From Pseudokineococcus lusitanus (GTDB taxonomy: Bacteria > Actinomycetota > Actinomycetes > Actinomycetales > Quadrisphaeraceae), in NCBI RefSeq assembly GCF_003751265.1, contig NZ_RJKN01000004.1:62001-126000 (forward strand): a stretch of DNA of 64,000 nt, in the 5' to 3' direction. The notes beneath the pieces were generated by a model. That model was not told the origin of the DNA, searched no databases, and was given only the letters and a program-made list of their open reading frames with translations. Of the stretch, positions 7,225 to 16,300 are shown piece by piece. Position 1 is the first letter of the stretch; each line of letters begins with the position of its first letter. The translations under genes were made by a program, and so were the position numbers.

Positions 7225-9752
7225 GCACCGCCGTCGAGGGGCCCCGGGCGCCGGCCGACGGGCGGCGCGACGCCGGCCGCGAGCCCACGACGGCCGTGGC
7301 CGACCCGCGGCGGCTCCCGGCGGCCTGGGCCGCGGGAGCGGTGGTCGCCGCCTCGACCGCGCTCCTGCCCCTCGTCGACGGTCTCGCGTGGGCGGCCCAG
7401 GCGTGGGCGCTCGTCGTCGTCGTCACGCTCGTGGGCGTCGTCCTCGACGTCCTCACCGCCTCGGTCCTCGTGCGCACGGCCGTCCAGCTCGTCGTCGTCG
7501 TGGCCGCCCTCACCGCGCTGTTCGCCCCGGCCACCGGCCTGCTGGGGCTGCTCCCCGGCCCGGCCACCCCGGCGGCGCTGGGCGGGCTGCTGCTCGAGGG
7601 CCGGGAGGTCGTCCGTCGCTCCGTCCCCCCGGTCCCCGACCTGCCGGGCCTGCGCCTGCTCGTCGTGGCCGGGGTCGCGGCCGTGGCCCTCGTCGTCGAC
7701 CTCCTGGCCGTGCGGCTCGGGCGGGCGACCCTCGCGGGGGTCCCGCTGCTCGCGCTGGCCGGGACGGGGGCGGCCCTGGCGCCGGGCGGGCTGGCCGCCG
7801 CCACCTTCGTCGCCACCGCCGCCGCGTGGCTGGCCCTGCTCGCCGCCCAGGCCCGCTGCGGCGCCGCCCGCTGGGGGCGGGCGGCCACGCGTCGCGGCGA
7901 CTGGGCGGACGAGCCGTCGAGGGCCCCGGGCGCGGTCGCGGCCGCCGCCGTCGCGGCGCTCGCCCTGCTCGCCGCCGTCGTCGTCCCGGGGCTCGTCACG
8001 GCGGCGGGCCCGCGGCTCGCCGCGGGCCCGGGCGCGTGGCAGGGGTGGGGCGGCCTGCCCGTCGAGGGCGGCAGCGGCGGCGCCCGCGTCGACCCCGTGG
8101 TCGACCTCGTCGGCGACCTCGGCGAGCGCTCGGACACCATGGCCTTCACCTACCGGGCCGTCGACGGGACCGACGCCGCCGCGCAGCCGTTCCGCGTCGC
8201 GGCCGTCGACGTGCTCGAGGACGGCACGTGGCGCGCGCGCGAGGACCGGCCGCCGCCCGAGCCGCTGGAGGGCACGGAGCTCCCGGAGCCGCCCGGGCTC
8301 GACGTCGGGACGGCGGTGGCCGACGGGGTGGCCGTGCGCCAACGGCTGGAGGTGACGGTGGGCGCCCTGCGCCAGGAGAGCCTCCCGCTGCCCTACCCCG
8401 TGACGACGGTCGACCTCGGCGACGACGCCGCCGGGTGGCTGCTCGACGGCACGACGCTCGACGTGGTCGGCGCGGACGGCACGACGACGACGCAGGACCA
8501 GCGGTACACCGTCGACGCGCTGCGCCTGCGCCCGACGGCGGACGACCTCGTGGACGGCGGCACCCTGCTGGCGGGCCTCGCCGCCGAGCAGACCGAGCTG
8601 CCGGACGACCTGCCCCCCGACCTCGTCACGGAGGCCCGGGAGGTCGCCGGCGAGGGCGAGCCGCTGCAGCAGGCGACGCGGCTGCAGGCCTGGTTCCGGT
8701 CCGAGGGCGACTTCACCTACAGCGAGCAGGCGCCGGGCGGCACGGGCACGGACTCCGTGGGCGCCTTCCTCGAGCGGAGGAGCGGGTACTGCGTCCACTT
8801 CGCCAGCACGATGGCGCTCATGGCCCGGGCCGTCGGCCTGCCCGCCCGCGTGGCCGTCGGCTTCCTGCCGGGCGAGCGGATGGAGGACGGCGGCTACCGC
8901 GTGCTCCTCAGCGACGCCCACGCCTGGCCGGAGATCTACCTCGCCGGCGCGGGATGGGTGCGCTTCGAGCCGACCCCGAGCATCCAGACGGGCGAGGCGC
9001 CCCCCTGGACCGAGGTGGCGGCGGCCGACGCCGCCGTCGAGCGTGCCGCCCAGCGGGAGGAGGAGCGCCGCGCGCAGGCGGATGACCCCGCCGCGCCGCA
9101 GCCCGCGCCCAGCACCGGGGCCACGGGCCCCGACCCGCGGGTGCCGGAGGGCGAGGCCGGGACGCCCGGGTCGACGGGCGCCGACGCGACCGCGGCCGAC
9201 GCCGTCCCCGTGCGCGCGCTGCTCGTCCCCGCCGTCGCCCTCCTCGTGCTGCTCGCCGCGCCGTCGGTGGTGGCGGCCGTCGCCCGGCGGCGTCGGTGGG
9301 GCGTCGCCCTGCGGCGCGCCCGCGCCGGGGACGGCACGGCGCTCGTCGGGGCGGCGGAGGACGAGCTGCGCGCCCGGGTCGCCGACCTCGGGGCGCCGGT
9401 GCCCGTCGCGGCGACCCCGCGCCGGCAGGAACGACGTCTCCTCGCCGTCGTCGGCGTCGGCGCCGGGGACGTCCGGCCGGAGGAGGGGCCGGTGCCGCCG
9501 TCGGAGGACGGGCGGCCCGACGCCGCCCCCGACGCCGCCCTCGCCCGCCTGCGCGCCGACCTCGAGGCCGCGCGCTACCGGCCCGGCGGGGGCGCCGTCG
9601 CGGAGGCCGCGACCGCGACCGCCGCCCGGCTGCGCCGGGACGTCGACGTCGTCGTCGACGCCGTGGCCGCGACGGTCCCGCGTGCGCGCCGTCTGCGGGC
9701 GCGCCTCCTGCCGGCCGTGCGCCCGGCGCGCCCGCCCCGCGACGACCGCTAG
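7221..9752 (+). CDS. Transglutaminase-like membrane protein (TgpA type)
   Basis: Third gene of the MoxR-DUF58-transglutaminase operon. The 843-residue protein begins with about five or six hydrophobic helices (residues about 30-270), followed by an extracytoplasmic transglutaminase-like domain with Cys524 in GYCVHFAS, His567 in SDAHAWPEIY and a following FEPTPS strand; the last position is Glu where many relatives have Asp. After an Ala/Pro/Glu-rich linker comes another membrane helix (near 665-685) and a cytoplasmic tail. The family resembles cysteine proteases and peptidoglycan-linked enzymes; the substrate is unknown. The GTG start at 7221 overlaps the DUF58 stop. Confidence 0.9.
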   Translation: MSTAVEGPRAPADGRRDAGREPTTAVADPRRLPAAWAAGAVVAASTALLPLVDGLAWAAQAWALVVVVTLVGVVLDVLTASVLVRTAVQLVVVVAALTALFAPATGLLGLLPGPATPAALGGLLLEGREVVRRSVPPVPDLPGLRLLVVAGVAAVALVVDLLAVRLGRATLAGVPLLALAGTGAALAPGGLAAATFVATAAAWLALLAAQARCGAARWGRAATRRGDWADEPSRAPGAVAAAAVAALALLAAVVVPGLVTAAGPRLAAGPGAWQGWGGLPVEGGSGGARVDPVVDLVGDLGERSDTMAFTYRAVDGTDAAAQPFRVAAVDVLEDGTWRAREDRPPPEPLEGTELPEPPGLDVGTAVADGVAVRQRLEVTVGALRQESLPLPYPVTTVDLGDDAAGWLLDGTTLDVVGADGTTTTQDQRYTVDALRLRPTADDLVDGGTLLAGLAAEQTELPDDLPPDLVTEAREVAGEGEPLQQATRLQAWFRSEGDFTYSEQAPGGTGTDSVGAFLERRSGYCVHFASTMALMARAVGLPARVAVGFLPGERMEDGGYRVLLSDAHAWPEIYLAGAGWVRFEPTPSIQTGEAPPWTEVAAADAAVERAAQREEERRAQADDPAAPQPAPSTGATGPDPRVPEGEAGTPGSTGADATAADAVPVRALLVPAVALLVLLAAPSVVAAVARRRRWGVALRRARAGDGTALVGAAEDELRARVADLGAPVPVAATPRRQERRLLAVVGVGAGDVRPEEGPVPPSEDGRPDAAPDAALARLRADLEAARYRPGGGAVAEAATATAARLRRDVDVVVDAVAATVPRARRLRARLLPAVRPARPPRDDR

Positions 9753-9858
9753 CCCCGGCGGCCCCGCCCGTCGTGGCGTCGGCGTCCGGTCGCAGGTCCC
9801 GGAGCGTGGTCCCAGGCCTCGGGTCTCGGTCACGCATCTCTCAGGTGCACGGCGCCCA

Positions 9859-9942
9859 CGTCCCCCGACGTGCGACCTCGTTGGGCACGACGACACCCCT
9901 CGTCCCCCGACGTGTGACCTCGTCGGTTCCGACGACACGGCT
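9859..9942. repeat. 42-bp tandem repeat, two units
   Basis: Units 9859-9900 and 9901-9942 match at 35 of 42 positions. Both begin CGTCCCCCGACGTG and share CGACCTCGT / TGACCTCGT. A degraded third unit with CGCGACGTGGCGACGTC follows at 9947-9969. The CGACGTGYGRCC core recurs in the repeat island near 59.8-60.5 kb. Confidence 0.85.
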
Positions 9943-10197
9943 CCGGTCGCGACGTGGCGACGTCGTCGAGCGCGGCCTGGTGCCGGACGAGGCGGGGTCG
10001 CGTGTCCCCCCTCGCCGGGCCGACGTGGTCGCCGGCACGGCACGCGGCACGGGTCGGGGCGGTCGGGCGGGGGCGGACGACGGCGGGGCCCTGCCGGACC
10101 GGTCGGGTCGAGCGGGGCGTCGGACGGGCGCTCCCGGCAGGTCGCGGTCGGCACCTCCCGGCGGGCGAGGACCGATAGCCCGGACGGGGGACGACGA

Positions 10198-10226
10198 AGC
10201 CCCCCGTCCGCGGCGGACGGGGGGCT
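10198..10226. terminator. Convergent hairpin terminator
   Basis: AGCCCCCCGTCCGC and its exact complement are separated by one base, between the transglutaminase (+) and DUF3040 (-) genes. There is no T-run, as is common in GC-rich actinobacteria. Confidence 0.7.
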
Positions 10227-10248
10227 CCGAGGGCTGGTGAGGGTGGGC

Positions 10249-10692
10249 CTAGCGCCCGCCGCCCTCGTCGCGGCGCTTCTGCCACCGCTCCTCCATGCGC
10301 TGCATGAAGGAGCCGCCGGCGGCGGGGCCGGCCGGGCGGGCGCGGCGACCGGTGGGGCGGGCACCGCCCGCGGGACGGGGGCCGGGGGTGCCGTCGGGCC
10401 GGACGACGCCGACCGGCCCGCCCGCGCCGCGCTTCGGCGTGGAGATGGCGTAGCCGGCCCCGACGAGCATGAGGACGAACGCGATGACACCGACGGCCAC
10501 CTGCTGGGTCGCGACACCGACGACGAGCAGGAGTATCCCCACGAGGATGCCCGCCCCCCCGAGGAGGAAGCGGCCGGCGGAGGCGGCACGGCGGGTGCTG
10601 CCCTTCATCGCCGACGCGAACTTCGGGTCGTCGTTGAGGAGCTGCTGCTCCATCTGCGAGAGCAGGCGCTGCTCGTGCTCGGACAGCGGCAC
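10249..10692 (-). CDS. DUF3040 small membrane protein
   Basis: DUF3040 family, a short actinobacterial protein of unknown function. The 147-residue product opens with the family signature LSEHEQRLLSQMEQQL, followed by DDPKFASAM, then two adjacent hydrophobic helices at about 44-62 and 67-85 and a basic Gly/Pro/Arg-rich tail. The GTG start at 10692 has a GGGAGG ribosome site and a TATCCT box about 50 bases upstream. DUF3040 genes often sit near the mra/fts clusters in actinobacteria, which fits the division genes 6 kb away. Confidence 0.93.
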   Translation of the reverse strand: MPLSEHEQRLLSQMEQQLLNDDPKFASAMKGSTRRAASAGRFLLGGAGILVGILLLVVGVATQQVAVGVIAFVLMLVGAGYAISTPKRGAGGPVGVVRPDGTPGPRPAGGARPTGRRARPAGPAAGGSFMQRMEERWQKRRDEGGGR

Positions 10693-10742
10693 AGGACCTC
10701 CCGGGGAAGACGACGTATCCGCGACGCGGGACGTCCACCACG

Positions 10743-10748
10743 AGGATA
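10743..10748 (-). promoter_or_regulatory. -10 box of the DUF3040 gene
   Basis: TATCCT on the minus strand, giving a leader of roughly 45 bases before the GTG at 10692. Confidence 0.45.
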
Positions 10749-10853
10749 GGTCGCGGTCGGCACGTGCGAAAGCCGGGTCTACCACGATCTTCCTGCGAGC
10801 CGCCGGACGTGGGGCGGCGCGTCCAGGCCAGGCCGAGAGGGCAGTGGCGTGGG

Positions 10854-12170
10854 TCACACCTCGGGGCGCGTGGCGGGCCGGACGCCGGACGAGCCGGGGT
10901 CGCCGCGCCGTCCGCGCAGGAGGCTGGCCGACGTCACGCTCGCGGAGCCGAAGCGCGCGGTGGCGCGGTCGGTGGCGCGGTCGGCCTCCCGCCAGCCGCG
11001 GTCCCGGTCGTCCAGCCGCATCTGGTGGTGGGCGGACGCCGCCGACGACAGGCCCTCGACGCGGACCCCGACCAGCCGGATGCGCGCGCGGTCGAGGCGC
11101 AGCGCCTCCCACAGCGCCCGGGCCGCGCCGTACACCTCGCGGCTCACGTCGGTGCGCTCGTCGAGCGTCCGCGAGCGGGTGATGGTGGCGAAGTCGGCGA
11201 AGCGGACCTTGAGCACGACCGTGCGCGCCACGAGGCCGCCGGCGCGCAGCCGGGCGGCCGTCAGCTCGGACAGCCGCAGGACCTCGCGGAGGACGACGGC
11301 CTCGTCGTCGACGTCGGAGGAGAAGGTCTCCTCCGCGCCGATGCTCTTCTCGGCCGGGCGGCCGACGACGGGCCGCGGGTCCCGTCCCCACGCCAGGGCC
11401 GCGAGGTGCGCCCCGGTGGCCTCCCCGAGCGCCCGCAGCAGGGTCGTCCGCGGGGTGTGGGCGACGTCCCCGACCGTCCGCAGGCCGAGCCGCTCGAGGT
11501 GCTCGGCCGTCTTCTCCCCCACGCCCCACAGCGCCCCGACGGGCAGCGGGTGCAGGTACTCGACGACGCCGTCGGCCGGCACGACGCACAGGCCGTCCGG
11601 CTTGCAGCGCGACGAGGCGAGCTTGGCGACGAACTTCGTCGTCGCGACGCCGACGGAGCAGGTGACGCCCTGCTCGTCGAGCACCCGCGCACGGATCTGC
11701 CCGGCGATCTGCCGCGGGGTGCCCAGGCGGCGCATCGAGCCGCGGACGTCGAGGAAGGCCTCGTCGACGCTGAGCGGCTCGACGTCGGGGGTGGTGGAGC
11801 GGAAGACCTCCATGACGCCGGCGGACACCTCGGCGTACCGCCGGTGGTCGGGCGGGAGGACGACGGCGTGGGGCGCGAGACGTCGGGCCCGCCCCATGGG
11901 CATGGCCGAGTGCACCCCGAGGGCACGGGCCTCGTACGTCGCGGAGAGGACGACCCCCCGACCGCCGGAGCCGCCGACGACCACGGGCTGCCCGACGAGC
12001 TCGGGGTGGTCGAGCAGCGACACCGACGCGTAGAAGGCGTCCATGTCGACGTGGAGGACGGTGCAGCCGGTGTCGTCCGCGTCGGGGCCCGCCACGGGCC
12101 CGCCGCCGGGTCGGCCGGTGCCGTGGGGGTAGGCGGCGTGGGGCCCACGGTCGAGCTGCGAGCGGGCCAC
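10854..12170 (-). CDS. dinB: DNA polymerase IV (Y-family, DinB)
   Basis: Error-prone translesion DNA polymerase. The 438-residue protein has the Y-family palm motifs HVDMDAFYASV (near 40-50) and LSVDEAFLDV (near 134-143), which supply the metal-binding Asp and Glu residues, then helix-hairpin-helix thumb motifs (LWGVGEKTAEHLERLGL) and a little-finger domain. The C-terminal tail is not conserved, and I see no clear beta-clamp motif in it. The GTG at 12170 has GGAGGAGG eight bases upstream. It is the last gene of the damage-tolerance block that begins at the LexA box near 18.9 kb, although the methyltransferase before it has its own promoter. Confidence 0.94.
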   Translation of the reverse strand: MARSQLDRGPHAAYPHGTGRPGGGPVAGPDADDTGCTVLHVDMDAFYASVSLLDHPELVGQPVVVGGSGGRGVVLSATYEARALGVHSAMPMGRARRLAPHAVVLPPDHRRYAEVSAGVMEVFRSTTPDVEPLSVDEAFLDVRGSMRRLGTPRQIAGQIRARVLDEQGVTCSVGVATTKFVAKLASSRCKPDGLCVVPADGVVEYLHPLPVGALWGVGEKTAEHLERLGLRTVGDVAHTPRTTLLRALGEATGAHLAALAWGRDPRPVVGRPAEKSIGAEETFSSDVDDEAVVLREVLRLSELTAARLRAGGLVARTVVLKVRFADFATITRSRTLDERTDVSREVYGAARALWEALRLDRARIRLVGVRVEGLSSAASAHHQMRLDDRDRGWREADRATDRATARFGSASVTSASLLRGRRGDPGSSGVRPATRPEV

Positions 12171-12186
12171 GGCGGCGTCCTCCTCC

Positions 12187-12226
12187 GGTGGTGCGGCGGT
12201 GCGGGTGGTGCGGCGGTGCGGGTGGG
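12187..12226. repeat. 17-bp perfect tandem repeat upstream of dinB
   Basis: GGTGGTGCGGCGGTGCG occurs exactly twice, 12187-12203 and 12204-12220, followed by the first five bases of a third copy. It lies between the methyltransferase stop and the dinB ribosome site. Confidence 0.9.
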
Positions 12227-12245
12227 CCCGGGCTCCGGGCGACGG

Positions 12246-13085
12246 TCAGACGGGCGCGGCGTGCAGGTGCAGGGCCGCCGCCACCCCGAGCAGCGCCGGG
12301 TCGCGCGCGGCGTCCTGCTCGAGGGCGGCGAGGACCCGCGCGGCCGACGGGTCGAGGTCCGGGCCGTGCCGGGGGGCCAGCGGCGCGAGGACGCCGACGC
12401 CCTCGGTCCGCAGGACGGAGAACCCGACGCGCGCGAGGAGGTCGCGGGCCCCGTCGGCGTCGAAACGGCGCTGGAGCGGGTCCTGCGGGCCCCACCGGCC
12501 GTCGCGGTCCTGCTGGAGCGCACGGGCCTGGGGCAGGTGCCCCGAGGCCACCCGCCCCAGCACGGCCCCGCCGCGCCCGGCGACGAGGACGCTGAGGCGG
12601 CCCGTGGGCCGCAGGGCGCGGCGGCACGCGCGCAGCGCCTGCTCGGGGTCGTCGACGACCTCGAGGACCCCGTGGCACAGCAGGAGGTCGACGCTGGCGT
12701 CGGCCACGTGCTCGGCCAGGTCGTCGGTGTCGCCCTGGACGCCCGTGAGCCGCCCGGCCACCCCCACCTCGTCGGCCCGGCGGGCCAGCGCGGCCAGCGC
12801 GTCGGGGCTGGGGTCGACGACGACGACGTCGTGCCCGGCCTCGGCCAGGCCGACGGCGAGACCGCCCGTGCCGCCGCCGAGGTCGAGCACCGCGAGGCCG
12901 GCGCGGGAGCCGGGCCCGCCGGCGGCGGCGAGGAGCTCGGCCACCCCCTCGGCGACGACGGGGTGGGCGCCCCTCGTCCGCCGCCCGTCCCGACGGGCGG
13001 GAGCGGCGGCGGCGCCGGGCGCGGCCGGGTCGGCGGCGTCGGCGTCGGCGTGGTGGGCGGGGTCGGGTGCTGCGTCGGCTGGCAC
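12246..13085 (-). CDS. SAM-dependent class I methyltransferase
   Basis: Rossmann-fold methyltransferase of unknown substrate. The 279-residue protein has motif I VLDLGGGTGGLAVGLAEAGH near 70-90, the acidic end of strand 2 in VVVDPSPDAL, a motif II-like LTGVQGDTDDL, and motif IV LLLCHGVLEVVDDPEQALR. This pattern resembles UbiE/SmtA-type small-molecule or tRNA methylases rather than DNA methylases, as no DPPY or PCQ motif is present. The GTG at 13085 has GGAGGAGG five bases upstream. It lies between dnaE2 and dinB, but a TAGGGT box inside the preceding gap suggests that it can be transcribed separately, so a role in DNA repair is only a guess from position. Confidence 0.88.
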   Translation of the reverse strand: MPADAAPDPAHHADADAADPAAPGAAAAPARRDGRRTRGAHPVVAEGVAELLAAAGGPGSRAGLAVLDLGGGTGGLAVGLAEAGHDVVVVDPSPDALAALARRADEVGVAGRLTGVQGDTDDLAEHVADASVDLLLCHGVLEVVDDPEQALRACRRALRPTGRLSVLVAGRGGAVLGRVASGHLPQARALQQDRDGRWGPQDPLQRRFDADGARDLLARVGFSVLRTEGVGVLAPLAPRHGPDLDPSAARVLAALEQDAARDPALLGVAAALHLHAAPV

Positions 13086-13116
13086 GGGGCCCTCCTCCGG
13101 GTCGTCGGCCTTCGCC

Positions 13117-13122
13117 ACCCTA
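13117..13122 (-). promoter_or_regulatory. -10 box of the methyltransferase-dinB unit
   Basis: TAGGGT on the minus strand, about 30 bases before the GTG at 13085, in the roughly 220-bp gap after dnaE2. Confidence 0.45.
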
Positions 13123-13303
13123 GTGACCGGTGCCGACGGCGACCCGGCGCCGAGGTCGCCCGCCGGGCCGACCCGTGCACGGGTCCGGGGGGACGGCGGT
13201 GCGCCCGCGCCGGGGCGCACCGCCGCGCCCTCCGCCGTCGCGGGGCACCGGACGGGCGCCGCGAGGACCTCGCGCACCGACGGGAGCGCACGCGCCGCGG
13301 CGC

Positions 13304-16300
13304 TCACCGGCCCGAGCTCCCCTGGCTGGAGTGCCACAGCTTGCGCGGCGCGGCGCCGGCTGCGCCCCGCACGGCGGCCGGGGCCGCCGGCCGCGCCGCC
13401 GCCCCGCCGGGCGGGACCGTCCGGCCGCCGCGGGCCATGCCGCGGGTGTCGCGGACGTCCCCGCCCGGCGGGGCGATGTCGCTGTACGGCGACTGCCGGA
13501 ACCCGCTGGCGTGCACGAGCACCCGACGTGTCCGGGGCGCCGTGGCCGACGGGCCGTCCGTCCCGGTGGCCGCGGGCCGCAGGGCCGCCGCGGCGGCCTC
13601 CTCCTCCGCCTGGGCCACGACCTCCGCGGCCGCGGCCGAGCGCGCCGCCACGGCGACGGCCCGGCGGAACGCCGCCGCCGCGCGCCGCTCGGCCTCCGCC
13701 CCCGCGGCCCGGCTGGGCCCGTCGAGCGACGTGAGCGCGCCGTCGTCGCGGCCGGTGCCGACCGTCCGCCCGGTGCGCTGCTCGACGCCGACCCACCGGC
13801 CGGCCGCCGGCGCCAGGTCGGTGCTGCGCGCCATGACCGGCCGCAGCGCGCGCGACCCGGCCGCGCCGACGACGGCCGCCTCGTCGGGCACCACCTCGCC
13901 CGTGACGGGACGCATGGCCCGGTGCAGGCCCTCCTCGCCGTCGGCCGACCAGGCCGCCCAGAGCGTGGGCAGGTCCCACGCGCCCGTGGCGCGCAGCGAG
14001 ACCCCCCGCGGCCCGGTGCGGCGCAGCACCCCCCGGACGACGAGCAGCCAGGAGCCGAAGACCGTGGCGGCGTAGGGGCCCTGGACGTCCTCGAAGAAGG
14101 TCGCGTCCACCGGCCCGGTGGAGTCGTCGAGCGTGAGGAAGACGACCCGCCGCCCCGAGCGGATCGGCGGGGTCTGCGTGGCCACCTTGACCCCCGCGAC
14201 GAGCAGCTCGCTGCGCGTCCGCCGGCCGGCCAGCTGCTGCGAGCCGGTGGTGCCGAGCACCCGCAGCAGCGGGCCGTACAGCTCGAGCACGTGCGCGCTG
14301 GCGTCCAGGCCGAGCACCTCGAGCTCCGCCCGGACCCGCTCGCCCGGCGTCATCTCGGGCAGGCCCGAGGGGGCGGCGTCGGCGGGCCCGCCGACGTCGA
14401 GGGCGAGCTGCACCTCGTGCTCGCCCTCCGGGCGCACCGGCGCGGCCGCCTGCGACTGGCGCGCGGCGGCCGCGGCGACGTCGAGCGCGCCGCCGGCCCC
14501 GGGGTCGACGAGGGGCCCGGCCGGCCCGTCGGGCCGGTCGCCCCGGCCGGACCCGCTGGTCCACGCCGGCGGGGTGCCGGGGGCCGCTCCCCGACGGCCC
14601 CCGGCACCGCGCCCCGTCGACCGCCCCGGGACCGGGAGGTCCGCCCCCGACGAGGCCGCCCGTCCGCGGCGCCCGCCGGGAGCCACGCGGCGCGACGCCC
14701 GCTCGGCGCCGCGGGTCCACCGCTCCAGCTCGCCGAGCTGGAGGAGCAGGTCGCGCCGGGTCGTCGTCCCGCGGCGGCGGGCCGGGGCCGCACCGATGCC
14801 GTGGACGGCGTCGAGGGCCCCGGCGAGGACGAGCCGCTCGGCGACCGGCCGCGTGGGCCGGGCCCGCTGCCAGAGGTCGGCCAGGGAGTCGTAGGGACGC
14901 CCGGCGACGACGCGGGCCACCTCGGCGTCGCTGATGCCCTTGACGTCGGTGAGCGACAGGCGGATGCCGTAGCCACGGGCGTCGGGGACGGCCGCGTCGG
15001 TCCGCAGCCCCGCACCGCGCCACGGCGGCTCGCCGTCGCGCCCGGGCACCGGGACGCGGGGGGCGTCGTCGGCCCCCGCGGCGGACGGGCCGGGCAGCAG
15101 CGCCGGCGGCGCGGGCGAGGCGCCCACCACCGGCGCCGGCGGCGGGGTGCCCTCGGGCACCTCGACCCGCTCGACCCGGTAGACGGCGTCGGATGCGTTG
15201 ACGTCGAGGCCCAGCACCGCGATGCCGAGGTTGCGGGCGTCGTCGAGGACGAGCCGCTTGGGGTACATGCCGGGGTCGTGCGTGAGCACCCCGGCGAGGA
15301 AGGCCGCCGGGTGGTGGGTCTTCAGCCAGGCCGACTGGTAGGTGGGGAGGGCGAACGCCGCGGCGTGCGCCTTGCAGAACCCGAACGACGCGAAGGCGGC
15401 GAGGACGTCCCACACCCGCTCCGCGACGGCCCCCTCCAGCCCGCGCCCGGCGGCGAGGGGGAACCACTGCTCGCGGACCTCGGCCTGCCCCTCCTTCGTG
15501 CCGAGCCGGCGGCGCACCTCGTCGGCCTCCGCGAGGGAGACCCCGGTGGTGGACGCGACGAGCCGGATGACCTGCTCGTGGAAGACGACCACGCCGCACG
15601 TCTCCGCCAGCGCCGGGTCCACGAGCGGGTGGACGTGCTGCGGCGGGTCCCACCCCTGCCGGGCCCGGAGGAAGGGCGTGATCATGTCCGACTTCACCGG
15701 CCCGGGCCGGAACAGCGAGATGTCGGTGACGAGGTCGGCGAAGTCCTGCGGGGCGAAGCGGCCGACCAGCTCGCGCTGGCCCGGCGACTCGATCTGGAAG
15801 CACCCGAGGGTGCGGGTGGAGCGCACGAGCCGGTAGGTGCGCTCGTCGTCGAGGGGCACGGCGTCGAGGTCGATGCGGCCGGTGGCCGGGTCGAGGTACG
15901 GCGCGTCCGGCGCGTGCCCGCCCGCCGCGACCGCCGCGGGCCCGTCGACCCGCTCCACCTCCGCGACGGCGTGCGCCATCGCCGACTGCATGCGGATGCC
16001 GAGGACGTCGAGCTTGAGCAGCCCGAGGACCTCGACGTCGTCCTTGTCGAACTGGCTCATGGGGAAGCCGGCCCAGCTGGCCTCCACCGGCGTGCGGTCC
16101 CCCAGCCCGGCGTCGGACAGCAGCACCCCGCACGGGTGCAGCGCGACGTGGCGCGGGAGCGCGTCGAGGTCCTCGACGAGGTCGAGCAGCAGCGCCAGCC
16201 GCTCGTGGCCGAGCCCGGAGGCGCGCAGCTCGGGCAGCTCGGCGACGGCGGCGCGCGCGTCCCGGGCCCGCACGTGCGGGAAGGCCGTGGCGATGGCGCC

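Larger units (their letters stand above)
9753..10248. other. Intergenic island between convergent genes
   Basis: Nearly 500 bp with no supportable gene. The left part carries a 42-base tandem repeat (9859-9942) and a weaker third unit near 9947-9969; the right end carries the convergent terminator at 10198-10226. The middle (about 9970-10190) shows nothing recognisable. Confidence 0.6.

Noticed and set aside
9840-10000. Possible CRISPR array
   Set aside because: Only two imperfect adjacent units, no spacers and no cas genes; the clusters at 40 and 60 kb have variable spacing and inverted copies.
9841-10050. Small minus-strand frame with repeated VTRRGT/VARRGT residues
   Set aside because: The apparent protein repeat is just the translation of the 42-bp DNA repeat; no ribosome site or homology.
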